The position numbers were made by a program, and so were the translations under genes. Below the pieces are notes generated by a model. That model saw only the letters and a list, made by a program, of their open reading frames with translations. It did no database searches and was not told the DNA's origin. This document shows positions 1 to 14,000 of a DNA stretch of 64,000 nucleotides, in pieces; position 1 is the stretch's first letter; the number at the start of each line of letters is the position of its first letter. Origin of the DNA: Otis tarda (taxonomy: Eukaryota > Chordata > Aves > Otidiformes > Otididae); the NCBI GenBank assembly GCA_026413225.1, contig CM048552.1, forward strand, positions 81,569,001 through 81,633,000, read 5' to 3'.

Positions 1-439
1 CCCAAGAAAAAGACTCAGGTTGTTCCACGTCTGTGGAAGGTAAGAGTCAAAACTTGTGCCTAACTGACATCAGAAATAAGGTTAAAATCTTTCCCAAGTC
101 TGTGTTTTGAATCCCTTGTAAAACGTACTCAATTATTTTTTTCCTTTACTTTGCTGAAATATATGTGAAATTGAGTTAAGGAACTCACACAAGACATGGT
201 AGAACTGAAAATGAATCATTAGATGATTTTTTTTTTTCAGTAATTGACACAATTTCTCTTTCAGAAGGTTTTAACTTCAAGTTAGCAGGAAAAATTCTTT
301 CATCAAAAATTATTTCTAATCTTCAGATTTTAATACAAGCTTCCCATTTTCTAAAATACGCTCATCATGCATAATGAGTGGTAACTAACCCTTCCCCTCA
401 AAGCAAAATACTGCCCTTCCAACCATTTACATGTATACC
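1..439. other. AT-rich intergenic DNA
   Basis: No open frame with recognisable protein similarity, no splice-site-bounded exon and no repeat that I recognise. It ends at the 5-bp target-site duplication (435-439) of the neighbouring solo LTR. Confidence 0.5.
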
Positions 440-1111
440 TGTGGTGGTTTAGCCGGGATGACCACACTGTTTCTTACTCACCCTCCCCCTACCCAGTGGG
501 ACGGGGGACAGAAATTGGGAAGAAAGGAAAACTTGTGGGTTGAAATAAAAACAGTTTACTAAAAATACTAAAAACTACAAAGCTAACAGAATATAAGGAT
601 ATTAATATATACAAAATATACAAAATGAACAATGTACAATTTCTCACTACCTGATGTCCGAATGACCGACGCAGCCCGTCCTGAGCAGCGATCACAGGAA
701 CAACACCGAGCAGCAAGCAAAGGGGGTAGAGCAAGCTAGCAAGGTAGAGGGAATGATGCCAGCAAGCAAGAGAGAAGAAAAGGATGCCAAGGGTGCCCAA
801 AAAGAATGCCCAAAAAGAAATGCCCCCTCCCATGGGCAACCCCCACTTACACACTGAGCATGACGTTTATGGCATGGAATACTCTCTTTGCCCAGTTTGG
901 GTCAATTATTCTGTCTGTCTTTTGCCCAGCTTCCCACATCTGCACGTTAACGAGACTTTAACGAGACTTGGAAAGCCAGACAGTGTCCTTGGTCTCATTA
1001 ACAACAACTCGTATCATCAGAGTGTTTTTATCAACATTCTTCACACACGAAATCCAAAACACACCGGCTACTGAGAAGAAAATTAACTCCATCCCTGCTG
1101 AAACCAGGACA
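440..1111 (-). mobile_element. Solo LTR of an avian endogenous retrovirus (copy 1)
   Basis: Read on the minus strand, the element begins TGTCCTGGTTTCAGC and ends CTAAACCACCACA, so it has the TG...CA ends of an LTR. A perfect 5-bp target-site duplication, ATACC, flanks it at 435-439 and 1112-1116. It is alignable by eye over its whole length with the second copy at 36970-37554. The shared parts include the segment starting GACCCAAACTGG, the CATGCTCAGT promoter region, the GGACATCAGGT block and an AGTAAA hexamer before a T-rich stretch. In this copy the TATA box seen in the other copy has decayed to TGTGTAAG. It also carries about 100 extra bases in its middle, including a short internal duplication. 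No gag, pol or env sequence adjoins it, so it is a solo LTR left by recombination. A 5-bp duplication favours an ERVL-like class, but class is inferred. Confidence 0.85.
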
Positions 1112-4100
1112 ATACCGTAAGAATTTTTGGTCCTGTTTAAATCATTTTGGTAAATAAAAGACAGAAAAACATTTTAGACATAGTCCTTTTACTCTATCAC
1201 TTTATTCTATATTATTATCACCTATCTTTGTTGTGATACAGTACCTCCCTTACCAGTATAATTAATTACTGATATAAAGTAATATGTCGGTACAATGTTT
1301 GAGGGATCAAAATGCTTTCTCATCAGAGAGCCTGAAAATCAATATATCACGCTGTGCTTAGCTCCTTAGTGGATGGAGCCTGCTCATCAGAAGTTCTGAG
1401 AACTTCTCTGATGTCACACTGGCTGCATTCTTACCTGCTGTGAAATAGATGGACAAAGTAAAACTGAACCTTGAGCTAGGATTTCTAGCCTATGATCAAA
1501 ACTATCAAAGACTAAAGGCTCTGGGAGAACACTTATCAATAATGCAGTGAATTGCCAGTCTGGATTTTGCTTAAATCTGTTTCATCTAAGTCACTTTATA
1601 TAGTTTTTGGCTTATCACCAGGGCAAGAAGGATACAAACAAACAAATGAACAAAAGAAAGGGGAAAAAAAAACATTCAAGCTACAACAAACTCAGCTCTA
1701 GGTTGGCAGCCTAATACTACAACAAATATGAAACAATAAATAGCTAGGGAAGGATCGGGTCCACCAGGTAAATTAAAAGAACTGTGGAATTATCAGCCAG
1801 ACTTTTAACAATGTTAATACAATACAATACCATTAGGTAAAGCAAGCCATTTTATCAGAAATTACTTCAGTTGCTTTGTCCAAACTTAGTACAGCTTATC
1901 ATTGTTTTGTTTTAATTTATTCAAATGAGAACTTCAGCAGGAGCAACATCCTACTTAATTTTTGTTGTGTTGTTATACATATTCCATTACTAGGTTTCTG
2001 TTATGAATATTACTCCTGAGGGTCAGTGTAACAGCTTAAAATAGACTCTCTTAGGCCTAAAAGCAATCAGGTGGTCTGTACATCAGTGGGCAAAAGAGGA
2101 TGGAAAGATGCTGAAGATCAGGATGGAAGGAGCTGATGTTTAAAATTCAAAACCATAAGAAAGGGAATTCTTAAAGTTCTGTAAGTTAAGGTTTATTTAG
2201 AAAAAAAAAGTGGGAGTAAGAGAAAACAAGAGGAAACTAAGAAAGTGATGGTGTTTTCCTGATTCATGACTGAGCAATTCCTTCATAAACAAGATTCTGA
2301 AAAGCTTTAATGAGTAATAGCAAAAGGAAGAAGGACGCTAGGAGAGAGAACATCAGCATAGACGTTTGATAAAAGACAATCCCAGTGGTGGGAAAATAAA
2401 ACATTACTGTTATTAATTTTTTAATCTTTGGCATTAAGGTGAGTAATATTTCTAGAAAGAATTTAAAAAAATATATTTTTCCTAGGCTTCATTTGCATGA
2501 TTACTGACTCAAAATAAAGAACATGAAAGAAAGCAAAAGAATTAACTTGATGCATTAAATTAAAAGTAGCTTCTATTAGCATTTCTTCTCATCAAGATAT
2601 TCTTTAGCCTTAGAAAGCAGTTTAAAATCAGCCAACGAGCAACACAAAGTAGCAAGTGAGTTTTGGTATGTGAAGCAAGAATTCTCTGCTCAGTTGTTGT
2701 TTGTCAGGATTTGTTTCATTATAGCAATTGGCATATTATTTGGAAGTGCTATGTTCTATGATAAATATGGAACTGAAGCATTGAAAAGTTTTACTAAACT
2801 AGACACATATATCGCTTTTACTTACTTCCCAGCAACAAAAATGGGCATGAACTCTCTGACTTCATGCACACTGGCAGTCTTCCATGATCAAGTAAAGAAC
2901 CAAGATAGTTACACAAAAAAAAAAAACCGAAAACCAAAACGCAGGAACATAAGTTAGAGGTTAAGATAATCACTACCCACACCTTTTTACACCAGTTACA
3001 CTTAAAATATCAGAGCAAAGTTTTAGATCTCATGGTAAATTCAGAGAGAGACAAAAATAGCATTATCATGTGAAGATAGATCAGATTTTCTTAACCAGGC
3101 TCTGAGACATACGAATATTGTAAGATCCAGTCATTGCTGTCATTACCAAAAAATGACATTTTTCAGCACATCATGAGTGCATATTTAAGTACCATTCTTA
3201 CAAGATGGAATTTGCAAAGTAACGTGACTTTACAGGCTTGGACAATCTCTAAACCTGAGACAGTACAGAACCGCACACAGAGGATGCTACAACCCAACGT
3301 TTACTTTCCTGCGAGGCGAGCCCTGACTAGATGCATGTAACGTGCCCTGGCTGAAAGGCACAACTCCAGGGAACCAGGCATTAAATCTCACGTTGTATAG
3401 GCATTTTGTCATTGTCAGAATCGCACCTTTCAACTGTGCAATTAAGTTATATATTTTCATCAATGTCTGTATACGTGTAATTATAAAAAGAAATAATTAA
3501 TTACAAATTTATCCCTAGATAAGAGTGGAATTTACTTCAGAACACTGATTTTGGCAAACTAAACCTTTATTTAGTCTTTTTATACAGCACAACTGCCAGA
3601 CCTTTGTATATTAATTTCTACAATATCATTTAGCCTGCAGCATTCCAAATCAAAAATCAAACCTCCCTGGCAGAAATTACCCATTCTAACCCAACATTTC
3701 TCTGATAGAAGTTATGGAAAATGTAAGACAACTCTTAGTTCAGTCACCACTACAAAAGTCTCATCACAGTCATATCCTTTAGATTTTTTTTTTTTTTTTT
3801 TTTTACACAGAGGATTTTCTATATATAAAAGATCATTACTTCCCTCTCTCTGCTCAAGTGTCCACATATCCACATATACATAGTTGCGCTATTATTTTTT
3901 CTTTAATTTAATAATCTCTCTAGTACATTAAAAATTACATTTAATCCATCTCACATACAGAATAATTATTTCCCTCACAGAGAGCAAAAAATCATTTAGT
4001 TACAACATGAAGAATATTTACCTGTTCCTCCTGGCAAAGATAATTGTTTACATGATTTATCCATGAAGCCCGCAATTTCTCATTCAGCTAAACAAGAGGG

Positions 4101-7100
4101 AACAAACCTTAAGTCCCTGGCCCTAGCAAAGCTGGAAGCAAACGTTCCTTGCCTGAGCACTGATTCTAGTCATTCACTGACACAACTTCAGAAACAAAGA
4201 TGTTTGACGAACAAGTTTGGGGGGGTGGAACAAAAAACCAAAAATATTCCAAAGAACTAAGTTTTAAACACTATTTATTAACATATAAAATATTAATATT
4301 TCTAATATCTTAATAAAACTAGTATAATAAAAATATTTCACGAAAAAACAGATAAATCATTTAATGCTACAAAGATACCACAGGCGGGAAGGGAAATCAG
4401 TCTGAACAGAAACATTCTTTTACGATGGTAATAAGCAGCAGTGGCTGGCCAGCTGGCTGGGATTAAACCTTGCCCATTTATCAGTGAAGGGAAGGTGCAA
4501 AGAAAACAGAATCTTTTGTTACCTGCAGGTGGAAACGTGAGTGAGAACATGAGTTCACTGCCAGGAGAACACTGCTGCAGGGCGAAGCCCTTCACCTACT
4601 CTCTAATCACTAACAAGAAGCTGGATTATTATGAATTTAATTATGGCAAATACAGTAAGTGGATGTACACAATTTATCTCAACAGATAACGTGCAATGTT
4701 TTAATCATTCTTAGAACAGGCTGACACCTCTTACTCACCTGCTTCTACTCCAGGCCTCCTAGACTGACAAAGCACGTTAGAAGCAACCAAGGGAGTTCAG
4801 CAATGCTGATGACCATCCAGGAACATTGAATGTCATTTATTTTAAAGACTGAATTAATCCCAAAGATGCTGTAATGATATTTCAAGAAGGGACTCACTTT
4901 ACATGACCTCCTGTCAACTGATTTCAATAAGGAGTGAGTGGGATAAGAGGTCACTCCTAAAGGAAGGCTGTGTCATTATGCCATCAGCAGGGATTCACAG
5001 GGAAAGTAAAGGAGGAAAGTAAGCTTGGATGTGGTGTTCATAATGTGGTGGTTCAGCGCTTCAGATACCTCAGGGGGAGGAGACTGTGCTATTACTTATT
5101 AATTATTTTCAGTAACTGCTTAATGCACTTCCTACAGAGTTTAGGCATTTTCCAGATGAGACATTTGCTAAGCAGGGATGTCAGATTGCCAGTTGCACGT
5201 CTAAATTTCAGCATGTCTAAAAATCACTCATTTGAAGCCCTATAGTGACTTGTCAAGACCTCAGACCTGAATGGAAGCAGAGGAACTGCAACAAATGAAT
5301 TTCCAGGTTCTCCTTTTCAAGGCAACTTAACTGCCTTTTGTGATCATCTCGGTAGTCTGAGGGGAAAGCTTCCACAACAATCTATTCTGGCTGTCCTGAC
5401 ATACAGGACAATTTGGCTACTGCTGTAGTTTTCTGCTGACAGTGGTTTCTATGTGGAGCTCTCAGCCGGTTTTGTTTTGAAGATGACTTTGGTAACTGGC
5501 TTCCTCCACTGGACAGTAAGTGCTGGTCAGCCCAAGGCTCTTAGATAGGTGTCCTGAAGAGCAGCTGCTTTTCCCCAGCTGAGCCTTTGCCATTGCTGTG
5601 TAGCAGAGAGAGGAAACCTACATCATCTCCTCCTCCTCCAGAAATGCTCATCATGATGAATGGGAGGTGAGGGAGGAGAGCGGGAACACTTCCATGCTCT
5701 GCTCTGTTCCAGTTATCCGAACAACACCCAACTTCCCCATGGAAGTGGAAAGGGGTTGGTCTACTTTATAACTGGCAAACACTTCAGGGCAGGAAAAAGC
5801 CTTGGAGGAAAAATGGACCAGATTCTGAACATGGCCCTGTACTGAGGAAGTTGACTGAGGAGGCCATAGTTCAGGATACTGAACCTAGACTGCATAGTTT
5901 AGTTTTCCAGAAAACCAACTAGAATATTGTGATCATTAATCTCAGAAGTTCCTCGCTAAGACGACTCTTCCTATATGCCAGGACATCATGGCTCTTCTCA
6001 GCTTCTTGGTTACCAGAGAAATAAGAACAGTAGATGTTTACCTTGTCCATCAGCTCTAAGAGTTTAACAGATCATATGCCTTAAGGAGGAGTCTCACATA
6101 TCTTAGGATTCACCCCAACTCTCCTGCCTCCAGCAGCCAGCCATTTAAAGGTTTTGAGAAAGAAATCCACCTGTTTTGACATGATAAGAGGATATTCTTG
6201 TCTAATCACCATCATATTGTGTTGGAACCAGTAAGGTTCACAGAGAAGACTAACATGATGTAGACGAACAGGTAAGAGTGCGCACATCTCATCCTTGCAT
6301 CAAGACCTGTTTTTCCCATTACTCCTGAGGCTACATGCCAACACTGCCACCATCTCATGAAAAGAAATATGCATGGTAACAAGCCATGATTTTGCTTCTA
6401 GAAAGAAATTACTTGACAAATTGTATGAGTTTGTTTAAATTTAGGTCACCGTTTACTTCTTTAAAACGCCTTCTCTTTTACATTTGGTGTGCTTTGATAA
6501 AGAGAGCCATCTGCGTGCTCTCATGCAAATGACAGCAAAAAGAAGAACAAATTTACCTACAGATGAGGTAACAAGAAAACAGAACAGGACTGGATCCATC
6601 AAATGTCCACATAAAGAAAATAAAAGAAATATGAAATTCAGGAATTTCACCTATGGCTTATGAGGAGCAAGACAAAATGATGAGACAAAAGATCCCAGAC
6701 AACATCCACTGCCACATGGCACAAAAAGACAAGTCAAAAGTGCATTCCTCACTTCTGCTCAAGAACCGCCCAAAATGAGATGAGGAGAACGTGATATTCT
6801 CATACTTGGTATTTTGCACACAGGTATTTTGGTGTTTGTGAGTACATGTGTGTGAGAGTATGAGTGAAATAAATCCACGCAAGAATTAATGTGAATGGGT
6901 AAAAGCAAATTACTTTGAGAGTTCATTAAAAAGAGCAAAACAACAAAACCAACAGAAAAATACCTTCTCATTTCCATAATTTCTCACATTAAGTTACACT
7001 CATTTCTCACATTAATTCTCATCTATACAGCAAATGGATAACGTGGCTGAATCGATGCTAAGGAAAGCAATGGAATAGGAAAATGTCATGTTGTTTTTTG

Positions 7101-8832
7101 CTGTGATAAGGTAGAAAAGGTGCAGCAGCTGACACAGAGAAAAACTGATGAGTATTAGTGACACAGAGAACTACTAAGGGATAAGGAACAGAGGATATCT
7201 TTCTCACAAAATGAGTTAAGCAAGAGCCATCTTTTAATACCAGTAATATTCTGAGACATTTTCTTGCTCAGCAGAAAAAGGGATTACTATAAAAAGCAAA
7301 CATATAAAATGACCTTTCAAACTTGACAATGAAAGGACTTTTAAAGTGTTTTCACAAACACTGAAAGCTAGTCAGAGAGATTTTTTTTAAACTATTTTTT
7401 CTTCAGATTTCAGCTAAGTAATCAGAAGCCTGTCTATACTTAACACCATTACACTTTAACGGCAGAATTCCCACTGACTTCAGCAGTGAATGGATTATGT
7501 TTCTGTAACTATACAAGATGCATCTCCACCAAAGCAACTCTTACTGCAAAGGAGAAATAAGTGAGCTGAATCAGGTCCTTGATGTGACAGTCCTTTATGC
7601 CTTCCAGAATCTTAAACTCTGGCACGACTTCTTTGGTCTAAGACAAGGCTTATTTGGTGACTGTGCTTTTATTTTTTCCTCTTTTCTTTTCTTTTTCTTC
7701 TTTTTAAAAGGTGTGCATAGCTGGTGGGATGGAGCTTTTCAAAAACATTTTCTGTGAATGAAAATCTAAATCACCATTGTCACAAAAATGTCAACATTGC
7801 CATAGAATAGTCAATGATCATCATTTAAAAGACCTAACTAATTTTTAAAAAGTAGTGTGTATTTATGTCTGGAGAAATTAACATGTTATTTAGCTTGCAG
7901 AATTATAGAAATGTTTTAGAATATTTCACATTTTGTTTGATATTGATGTAAATCCTAACTTAAAGATAATGCTGCCTGGTATAGTAGTGATTACACCCTG
8001 AACTCCCTAGTCTTAAGTGCTTTAATTTTTGCATAAAATAAGACTACATTTTTCTGGTATGGAAGTATTAGTTTTGCTGTTTCTCAAGGTCAGAGGCTTT
8101 GTGTTACTGGGTGTAAAAATATATACATATAAAAACTCACTTTTTAAAGAATGAGAAACATTATTTTACATCTTTAAGGACTTAATAGCTTTTTCTGCTA
8201 AACACTTTTAAGTGAGGTGGGAAGGTGAAGCATTAAAAACTTCCAAAAAATTGTAATTTCCTTATTCAAAATTCTAGACCTTGGGAATTCAAACCAATTT
8301 CAGTGCCTACCCTTGGGAGCCAGTGATCTGAACACTAAGAAAGCCAATACGAAACGGGCAAGGAAATGAAAAATGATGGGCTGTTTTCCTGTAGCTTTTC
8401 CTTACCAAAAGGCAGCTGGAGTACTTTTGGTTTTCTCCAAAGCATTTGTAAGAACAGCTTTCTGAGAAGTCAGTTTGTCCAGTCTGGGATGGCAAAAGGA
8501 GGGTATATTTTGCAAAGAGCAGGCAAGAACACCCGGGGGTTGATGACTCAGAGCCTGGCAGCTAGAGAAGCAGCAAAATGACCAACGACCTGGTGGTCAT
8601 TCTGTCCCTCTGCCATAATATGTATTTTTAAAGGTACATTTGACAGTTCTGTATTTCTGAGTCTGGCTATATTTTGTTTTTATAAGAAAGACTTTGTATA
8701 TATTTATGAACATATCAGGCCAATGCTGGTATTGGCCATTATTATATAAACAGTCTATTTTAATCTAAGAAAAACAGAGGTGATTATGTTGACTTGCTTT
8801 TTTGGCTTTAAAATGCAAGGGAAAACAGAACA
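1112..8832. other. Intergenic AT-rich DNA without recognisable genes
   Basis: About 7.7 kb with only short open frames (the longest about 95 codons, at 2670-2957 on the plus strand). None shows a domain, repeat or exon-like splice framing that I recognise. There is a T21 homopolymer at 3784-3804 and shorter A/T runs elsewhere. Conserved non-coding elements could be present but cannot be seen without an alignment. Confidence 0.5.
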
Positions 8833-9019
8833 GAACTATTTCTACTAAACATACTTAAATTATTTTGCTACCTATTTTATTGTCTTTTTTTTTTATTTGT
8901 ACTTGTAGATCATATAGAAAATTGAACTATTTCTACTAAACGTACTTAAATTATTTTGCTACCTATTTTATTGTCTAACTTTTTTTTTTTTATTTGTACT
9001 TGTAGATCATACAGAAAAT
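8833..9019. repeat. Two-copy tandem duplication of 91/96 bp
   Basis: Copy 1 is 8833-8923 and copy 2 is 8924-9019. Both start GAACTATTTCTACTAAAC and end CATAYAGAAAAT. They differ by one A/G change, one T/C change near the end, a small AAC insertion and the length of an internal T run. The high identity suggests a recent, slippage- or recombination-generated duplication. It has no coding content. Confidence 0.85.
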
Positions 9020-10139
9020 AAACTGAGAAAGCTATCTGGAGAAGGAAAAAATTGCCACTGAAAATATGTTTGTTTGGGTTTTTTTTAAGTCCCTGTAAAA
9101 CAGATATGAAGAAAACATTTTATACATGTTATTATAAATGCTCTTTAGAGTGACTCTAAATACAATAACATCGGGTAAATGTCTGAGGAATATGTTTAAA
9201 GATGCTGTCATTTGACTACCTGGCTGCATGATAATGAATATACAAATAAGGATATGGGAAAATAGAGCAGGTGTAGCACACAGAAGTATTTTCATAGAGA
9301 GAAATAACACTAGAAATATTTTCAGTAAATATTTTTAAAATGCAAACATATCTAAAGAAAATAATCCAACACACATTATTTCATGTCCATCTTTCTGTAA
9401 TGATTATTAAACCACTAGACCATGGAAAGATTTTATATCTTCATGTGAAGTCTCGGAAGCTGGCTACTAGATGCAGTATTTGCTAGATGGACAATTTTAT
9501 GTTGTCTTTAAGCGTTGCACCATAAAATTACCTGGAATTTTTTTTTTTTTGTCATTTCCCAAGGCATATGAAATCGGTTGCATTTCCCTCACCACAAGAT
9601 TGTAGTATTTGTCCCTCTTAAACCTCCACTACAACCATTATGGAGCTTCTGGGTGATATTTGGAAATGTGCCTGAACCAACGGAAAGAGGGAAAACAATA
9701 AAGAATGGACAGTGTATTTCCAGAAATTAGATATTTGTAGTCTCAGAGAACAACAGTAAGATCCTAAGGCAAGTCTGTTACCCAGACAGTTAATGCTCCC
9801 TAAACCTGTTCAGCCTTTAGGGCTAGCAGTGTACCATCCCCTAACATAGGAGAAAGAGATATGGGACATGCTCCTCCTTGGGCTGGCTGGGTCAGGAATT
9901 TTCTGTAGCCTACAGCATTTCTAGCGATAGCCCCAGAAATATTATCTCCCTCCCCAGGGCCTGGGCAATGATCCTCTGGGATAAGCATCCCAGGGTCAGT
10001 AATGACTGTGCCAGTACTAGCTTAATAGATCACTGCAACAGATCCTCTCACGGAGTTTGGGCAATGCCTTCTCCGATTCTGCTTTGCAGAGGTTCTCATG
10101 ATATTATGATAATGCATATACCATAGCTATCAAGTGAGG
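9020..10139. other. Intergenic DNA
   Basis: No gene or repeat recognised. Open frames here are short and overlap on both strands. Confidence 0.45.
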
Positions 10140-10990
10140 AGTTCCTATTCTGTTTCACAGACTCACTAAATCATTCAGGTTGGAAAGAATCTCGGGAGGT
10201 TTCTAGTCCAAACTCTTACTCAAAACAGGGTCAACACTGAATTCAGACATGGTTGCTCAGAGCTTTGTCGAATGAGGTCCCAAAAACCTCAAAGGATGGA
10301 CACTTCACAACCTCTCAGGGTAACCTATAGTTGGCTATCCTTCTGGTGAAATATTATTTTCATTGCATACAGTAGGAATGTCCCGTGTCAATTTACAACC
10401 ACTGTCTCTCATGGCCAGCTTCATCTTTTCAGGCAGTGAAAGGCTGCTATTAGGTCCCTCCCATCCCTCCCCCAAAGTCATCCCCAGCTCCCTCTACTTC
10501 TCCTCACAGGTCACTTGCAGAGCACCATTCTGGCCCTCCTTTGTATTCTCAGAAGTTTATTAATATATTTCTTGTACTAGGGGCCTCTAAACTGGATGCA
10601 GCATGCTAGATGCAGTCTAACAAGTGCCAAGTTAAAAAAGGAATAATCACTTCCCTGGATCTACTGGCTACATTTGTGTTGAAAGGGCCCAGAAAGCTGC
10701 TATCCTTCCTTGCTGCCAGGGCTGGCCAAGTCCTTTTCCTAAGAGCTCTTAGGTAGTCAGTCTGGTCCCCACTGTTACATGGGGTTAGTCGACCCCAGGT
10801 GCAAAACTTTGCATTTACACTTTTTTTCATCTAATGATGTTCCTCTTAACCCACTCCTCTAGCCTCGCTAGGTCCTTCTGAACTGCAGCCTTGCACTTGA
10901 CCAAATCAGCTCCCACCTCCCCATTCCCAATTCACTGTCATTTTGTGGAATTAATAAGGGAGTCCCACCACACTGCCAGCACTTGCCACC
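10140..10990 (-). mobile_element. Old, diverged CR1 LINE, 3' part
   Basis: Read on the minus strand this resembles the C-terminal reverse-transcriptase region and 3' UTR of a CR1. The minus-strand frame at 10606-10830 keeps the peptide VASRSREVI, shared with the better-preserved CR1 at 58.5-59.2 kb. The plus strand shows the inverted 3' UTR wording, such as TTGGAAAGAATCTC and AACCTCTCAGGG. Many indels and stops show it is ancient and inactive. The outer boundaries are approximate. Confidence 0.75.
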
Positions 10991-13597
10991 AGTCCTTCAG
11001 GCTGAAGATACTGCTGGTGAGCATTATCATATCATAACTTGTCCTCCAGGCTATACATTCCTGCAGCTAAGTTTAAACAGCACCCCACAGTTCTCCCTGC
11101 TTCACTAACCTCCCTCCTGCTCTTGACCAGCTCTTACCACCTCTGCCTAGTTAGGCTGCTGTCTTTCCCAAAAGACTCATGTCTTACCTCTCAGTTTAAG
11201 CCTTTGGAGGTGGCAGTACTGATGTGGTGAAGCTCAGATAGCAAGGAAATTGTGATGCAAAGTGAACAACTGACAGCAGTCAAGCAAGACATCTGAAATA
11301 CAGAACCTGCAAGGGAAACAGGGGTACCAAGACAGAGAAAAAAGGGCAATGGGGACAGAAAGTGAGTAGATGGGGAAGGAAACCAAGATCAGACAAAGAG
11401 AGGGGGATACAGAGCTGAATGGGAAACACTGAAGGCTCCTGCTCTACAGTATGGGAACACTGGAAGTACTCAAGGAGAAGTTCTTGAGGATTTGCCCTTG
11501 CTAAAACATGGGCAAAACAGTGAGTTTTTCAAATAGCTGAGTCCTAAGTATTCAGGCACTCCACTGACCACAAAATGTATATTGGGGTCATTTAAATAGG
11601 AATAATGAACAGGAAAGATGACAAAGCACAATTACAGACACAAAGTATAACAGTTTCCTGAAAGATGATAGTTGTGTGAAATGACATGGTGGAAGTGGTA
11701 AATATCTTTAAAGATAAGCATAACAAGAATAAAAGCAGAATTTGTGTACTGTTTTGCTTTTTTATTGCTAAAAAAGGCTTGAAAGCAGGGATTTTTTTTT
11801 TTCTTAGTCAATGGATGCTGACAAACTGCTGGGCTTCAGAGATCAAAGAAGTGCAAGAAATGAAACCCGACTGTGACAGATAATTAGATTTTTATTTGAT
11901 CTACTTAAAACTCTGAGAGTCCACTTAAAAAAAAATTACCCAAACCAACCAACAAAAAAAAAACCAACAAAAAAAAAATCCCAGCACACACAAGCAAGAG
12001 GAACACTGTGCAGATAAAATATCATCATCAGGTATAGTACTTACATTGCCTGTTTAAGGCTCTAGACTCCTAACGACTATCCGGACTTTTCTCACTGAAG
12101 TTTGCAGTTCCTTCAGGTCTGATTCTATGCTTATTCCAGTTTATAAAATATTAGTTAGTCTTTGGGAAAAGATCTATTTTCTTTCAGGGCAATACTACAA
12201 GGGATAGTCCTTGCTATTGGATTACTGATTTATTTGTTCCTGTTTCTTTCAGCTGTGCATAGTTCCAAGAGGCTACTATAAATCAAGCAATTTTTATCTT
12301 GCAGTTCTTATTACTATTTAAAGATTTCATAATGCATGGATTCATAACAGTATATAAAAAGGAAAAATAATAATAAGAGTAATTTCACATGGATAAAAGA
12401 TTAAGAAAACAGCCCAAAAACCTTACAGAGGATGTTAGTATGGTCAACAACTATTTATTTGGAGCTGTTGTTTAAGCATGTTCTGGGAACCTTACGGACT
12501 AAATACTACACGGCAAACACAGCAACAAGCAAATGACACAGGAAGTTGGTTTGGAACTGATGAGAAGTGGAAGAGAGGGATCAGCTAACCTAACAGTGAA
12601 CTGGACTAATGAACAAATATATGAGGACTGAGTAATTCCAGGAATGGGGCAAAAGCAAAACCTGAAGCCACATACTCAGTAAGCAGGAGCTTGACCCCAC
12701 ACGTTGTTCTGTTGGCATGCCACAGCTACGCACGTGCAACTCTGCTGAAGGACGCAGGTCAAGTGGAAAATTAAACACATTTTACACTATTTGGGATCCT
12801 GTGTGAATGCTACCAGCAAAAATGAAAGTCTTCTGTCACTGACTTCAGCTGCCTCATACAAACAAGCCTTTCAACAAATCCTTGCAAGATAAGTTCTCGG
12901 AATGAGCAACAGAGATGTAAGAGGCTTGTTCAGTGACTGAATAGCAATGTAGGCCATCTGACAGCTCAAACAGCTGCAGAACAGACTCTTCCCCTCCAGG
13001 AAGCTGCACTGCTCCAGCCGAGCTGATACAAAATGCTGCAAAGCCTCTCAAAGCACAGAGGCAGGTAGACTAGAAAGGAAGTCCGTGTCCTCAACTGAGA
13101 ATGTATCCAGCCTTCACTGCCTTCCAGATGTGAGTTTGGCACCTAACTGACTCTTAGCAATGCATTAACCCACTTCAGTTGCCTCTATGCTGTAATAACT
13201 GTGCTGACTAGGATTTCTCTCTGTATCCACGCACACGCTCATCTTCCCTCCCCTCCAGCTGATGCAACCATAGGCTTCAGGAGTAAGTGAGAATTCAAGT
13301 TCCTTATTACCTTGTAAGTGAAGATAAGGACCTTGAGGTTGCTTGGACTGAGTCAGGGAGCCAAGAAGGGAATCTGAGTAACATGGGAACAAAAATTATA
13401 AAACCAAGGAAGGAGGATCTGAAAATAAATTTGGACAGACCCGAAGAGGCTCACATAAGAATATCAGAATGCACATCTCTGAACTAGAGAGCCTTAAAAT
13501 CCCAGAATAATTGTTGAACCTTCAGGGAGACACACTGTCAGATTTTGAAACCTCTTGGCATTCCCACAGGAATTAATCAAAACAATGGTTGCAGGTG
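10991..13597. other. Intergenic DNA
   Basis: No exon, RNA gene or interspersed repeat recognised. There is an A-rich simple stretch near 11925-11980. Small open frames on both strands look like chance. Confidence 0.45.
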
Positions 13598-14000
13598 TAT
13601 GTCTGCTCCTCTGTGGGCTGCAGGGGGACAGCCTGCTTCACAATGGTCTTCACCACAGGCTGCAGGGGAACTTCTGCCGGGAGCAACATTACTGCTCCCC
13701 CTCCTTCTTCACTGACCTTGGCATCTGCAGCCGTTCCTCTCACAAAAAATTCTTCACAATTGGCAGGCAGATATCTCTCAGGTTCTCTTCACATCTCCTC
13801 TCCACTTCATGTAGCTTGGTGGGAGGCCAGAGGGTGAGGGCCGCAAAGCCCACAAGGCTCGTGCCTTCTCCTCTCTGCCCCTGCCTTCAGCTTCTTCACA
13901 TCTTTTTTTTTTTTTTTCTTCTCTTCTGTTTTTCCCCTTCCTAAATACATTATCGCAGAGGCATTATCAGGGAACACTGTTACCAGTTGGGAGTGAACTA
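13598..14000. repeat. Degraded interspersed repeat of a family common in bird genomes (class uncertain)
   Basis: The stretch contains the phrases CTGCAGGGGGACAGCCTGC, ATGGTCTTCACCA, CTCCTTCTTCACTGACCTTGG and AAATACATTATCGCAGAGGC in order. I recognise these as parts of a dispersed element found many times in avian assemblies. An additional block of roughly 110 bases sits between the conserved parts, and a T/C-rich run occurs at about 13901-13935. Open frames of 129 and 131 codons overlap it on opposite strands and are not believed to be genes. Whether the family is LTR-derived is not settled by this copy. Confidence 0.45.

Noticed and set aside
2670-2957. 95-codon frame with a hydrophobic N-terminus
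   Set aside because: Isolated in AT-rich DNA, ends in a Lys-rich simple stretch, and shows no splice or promoter context.
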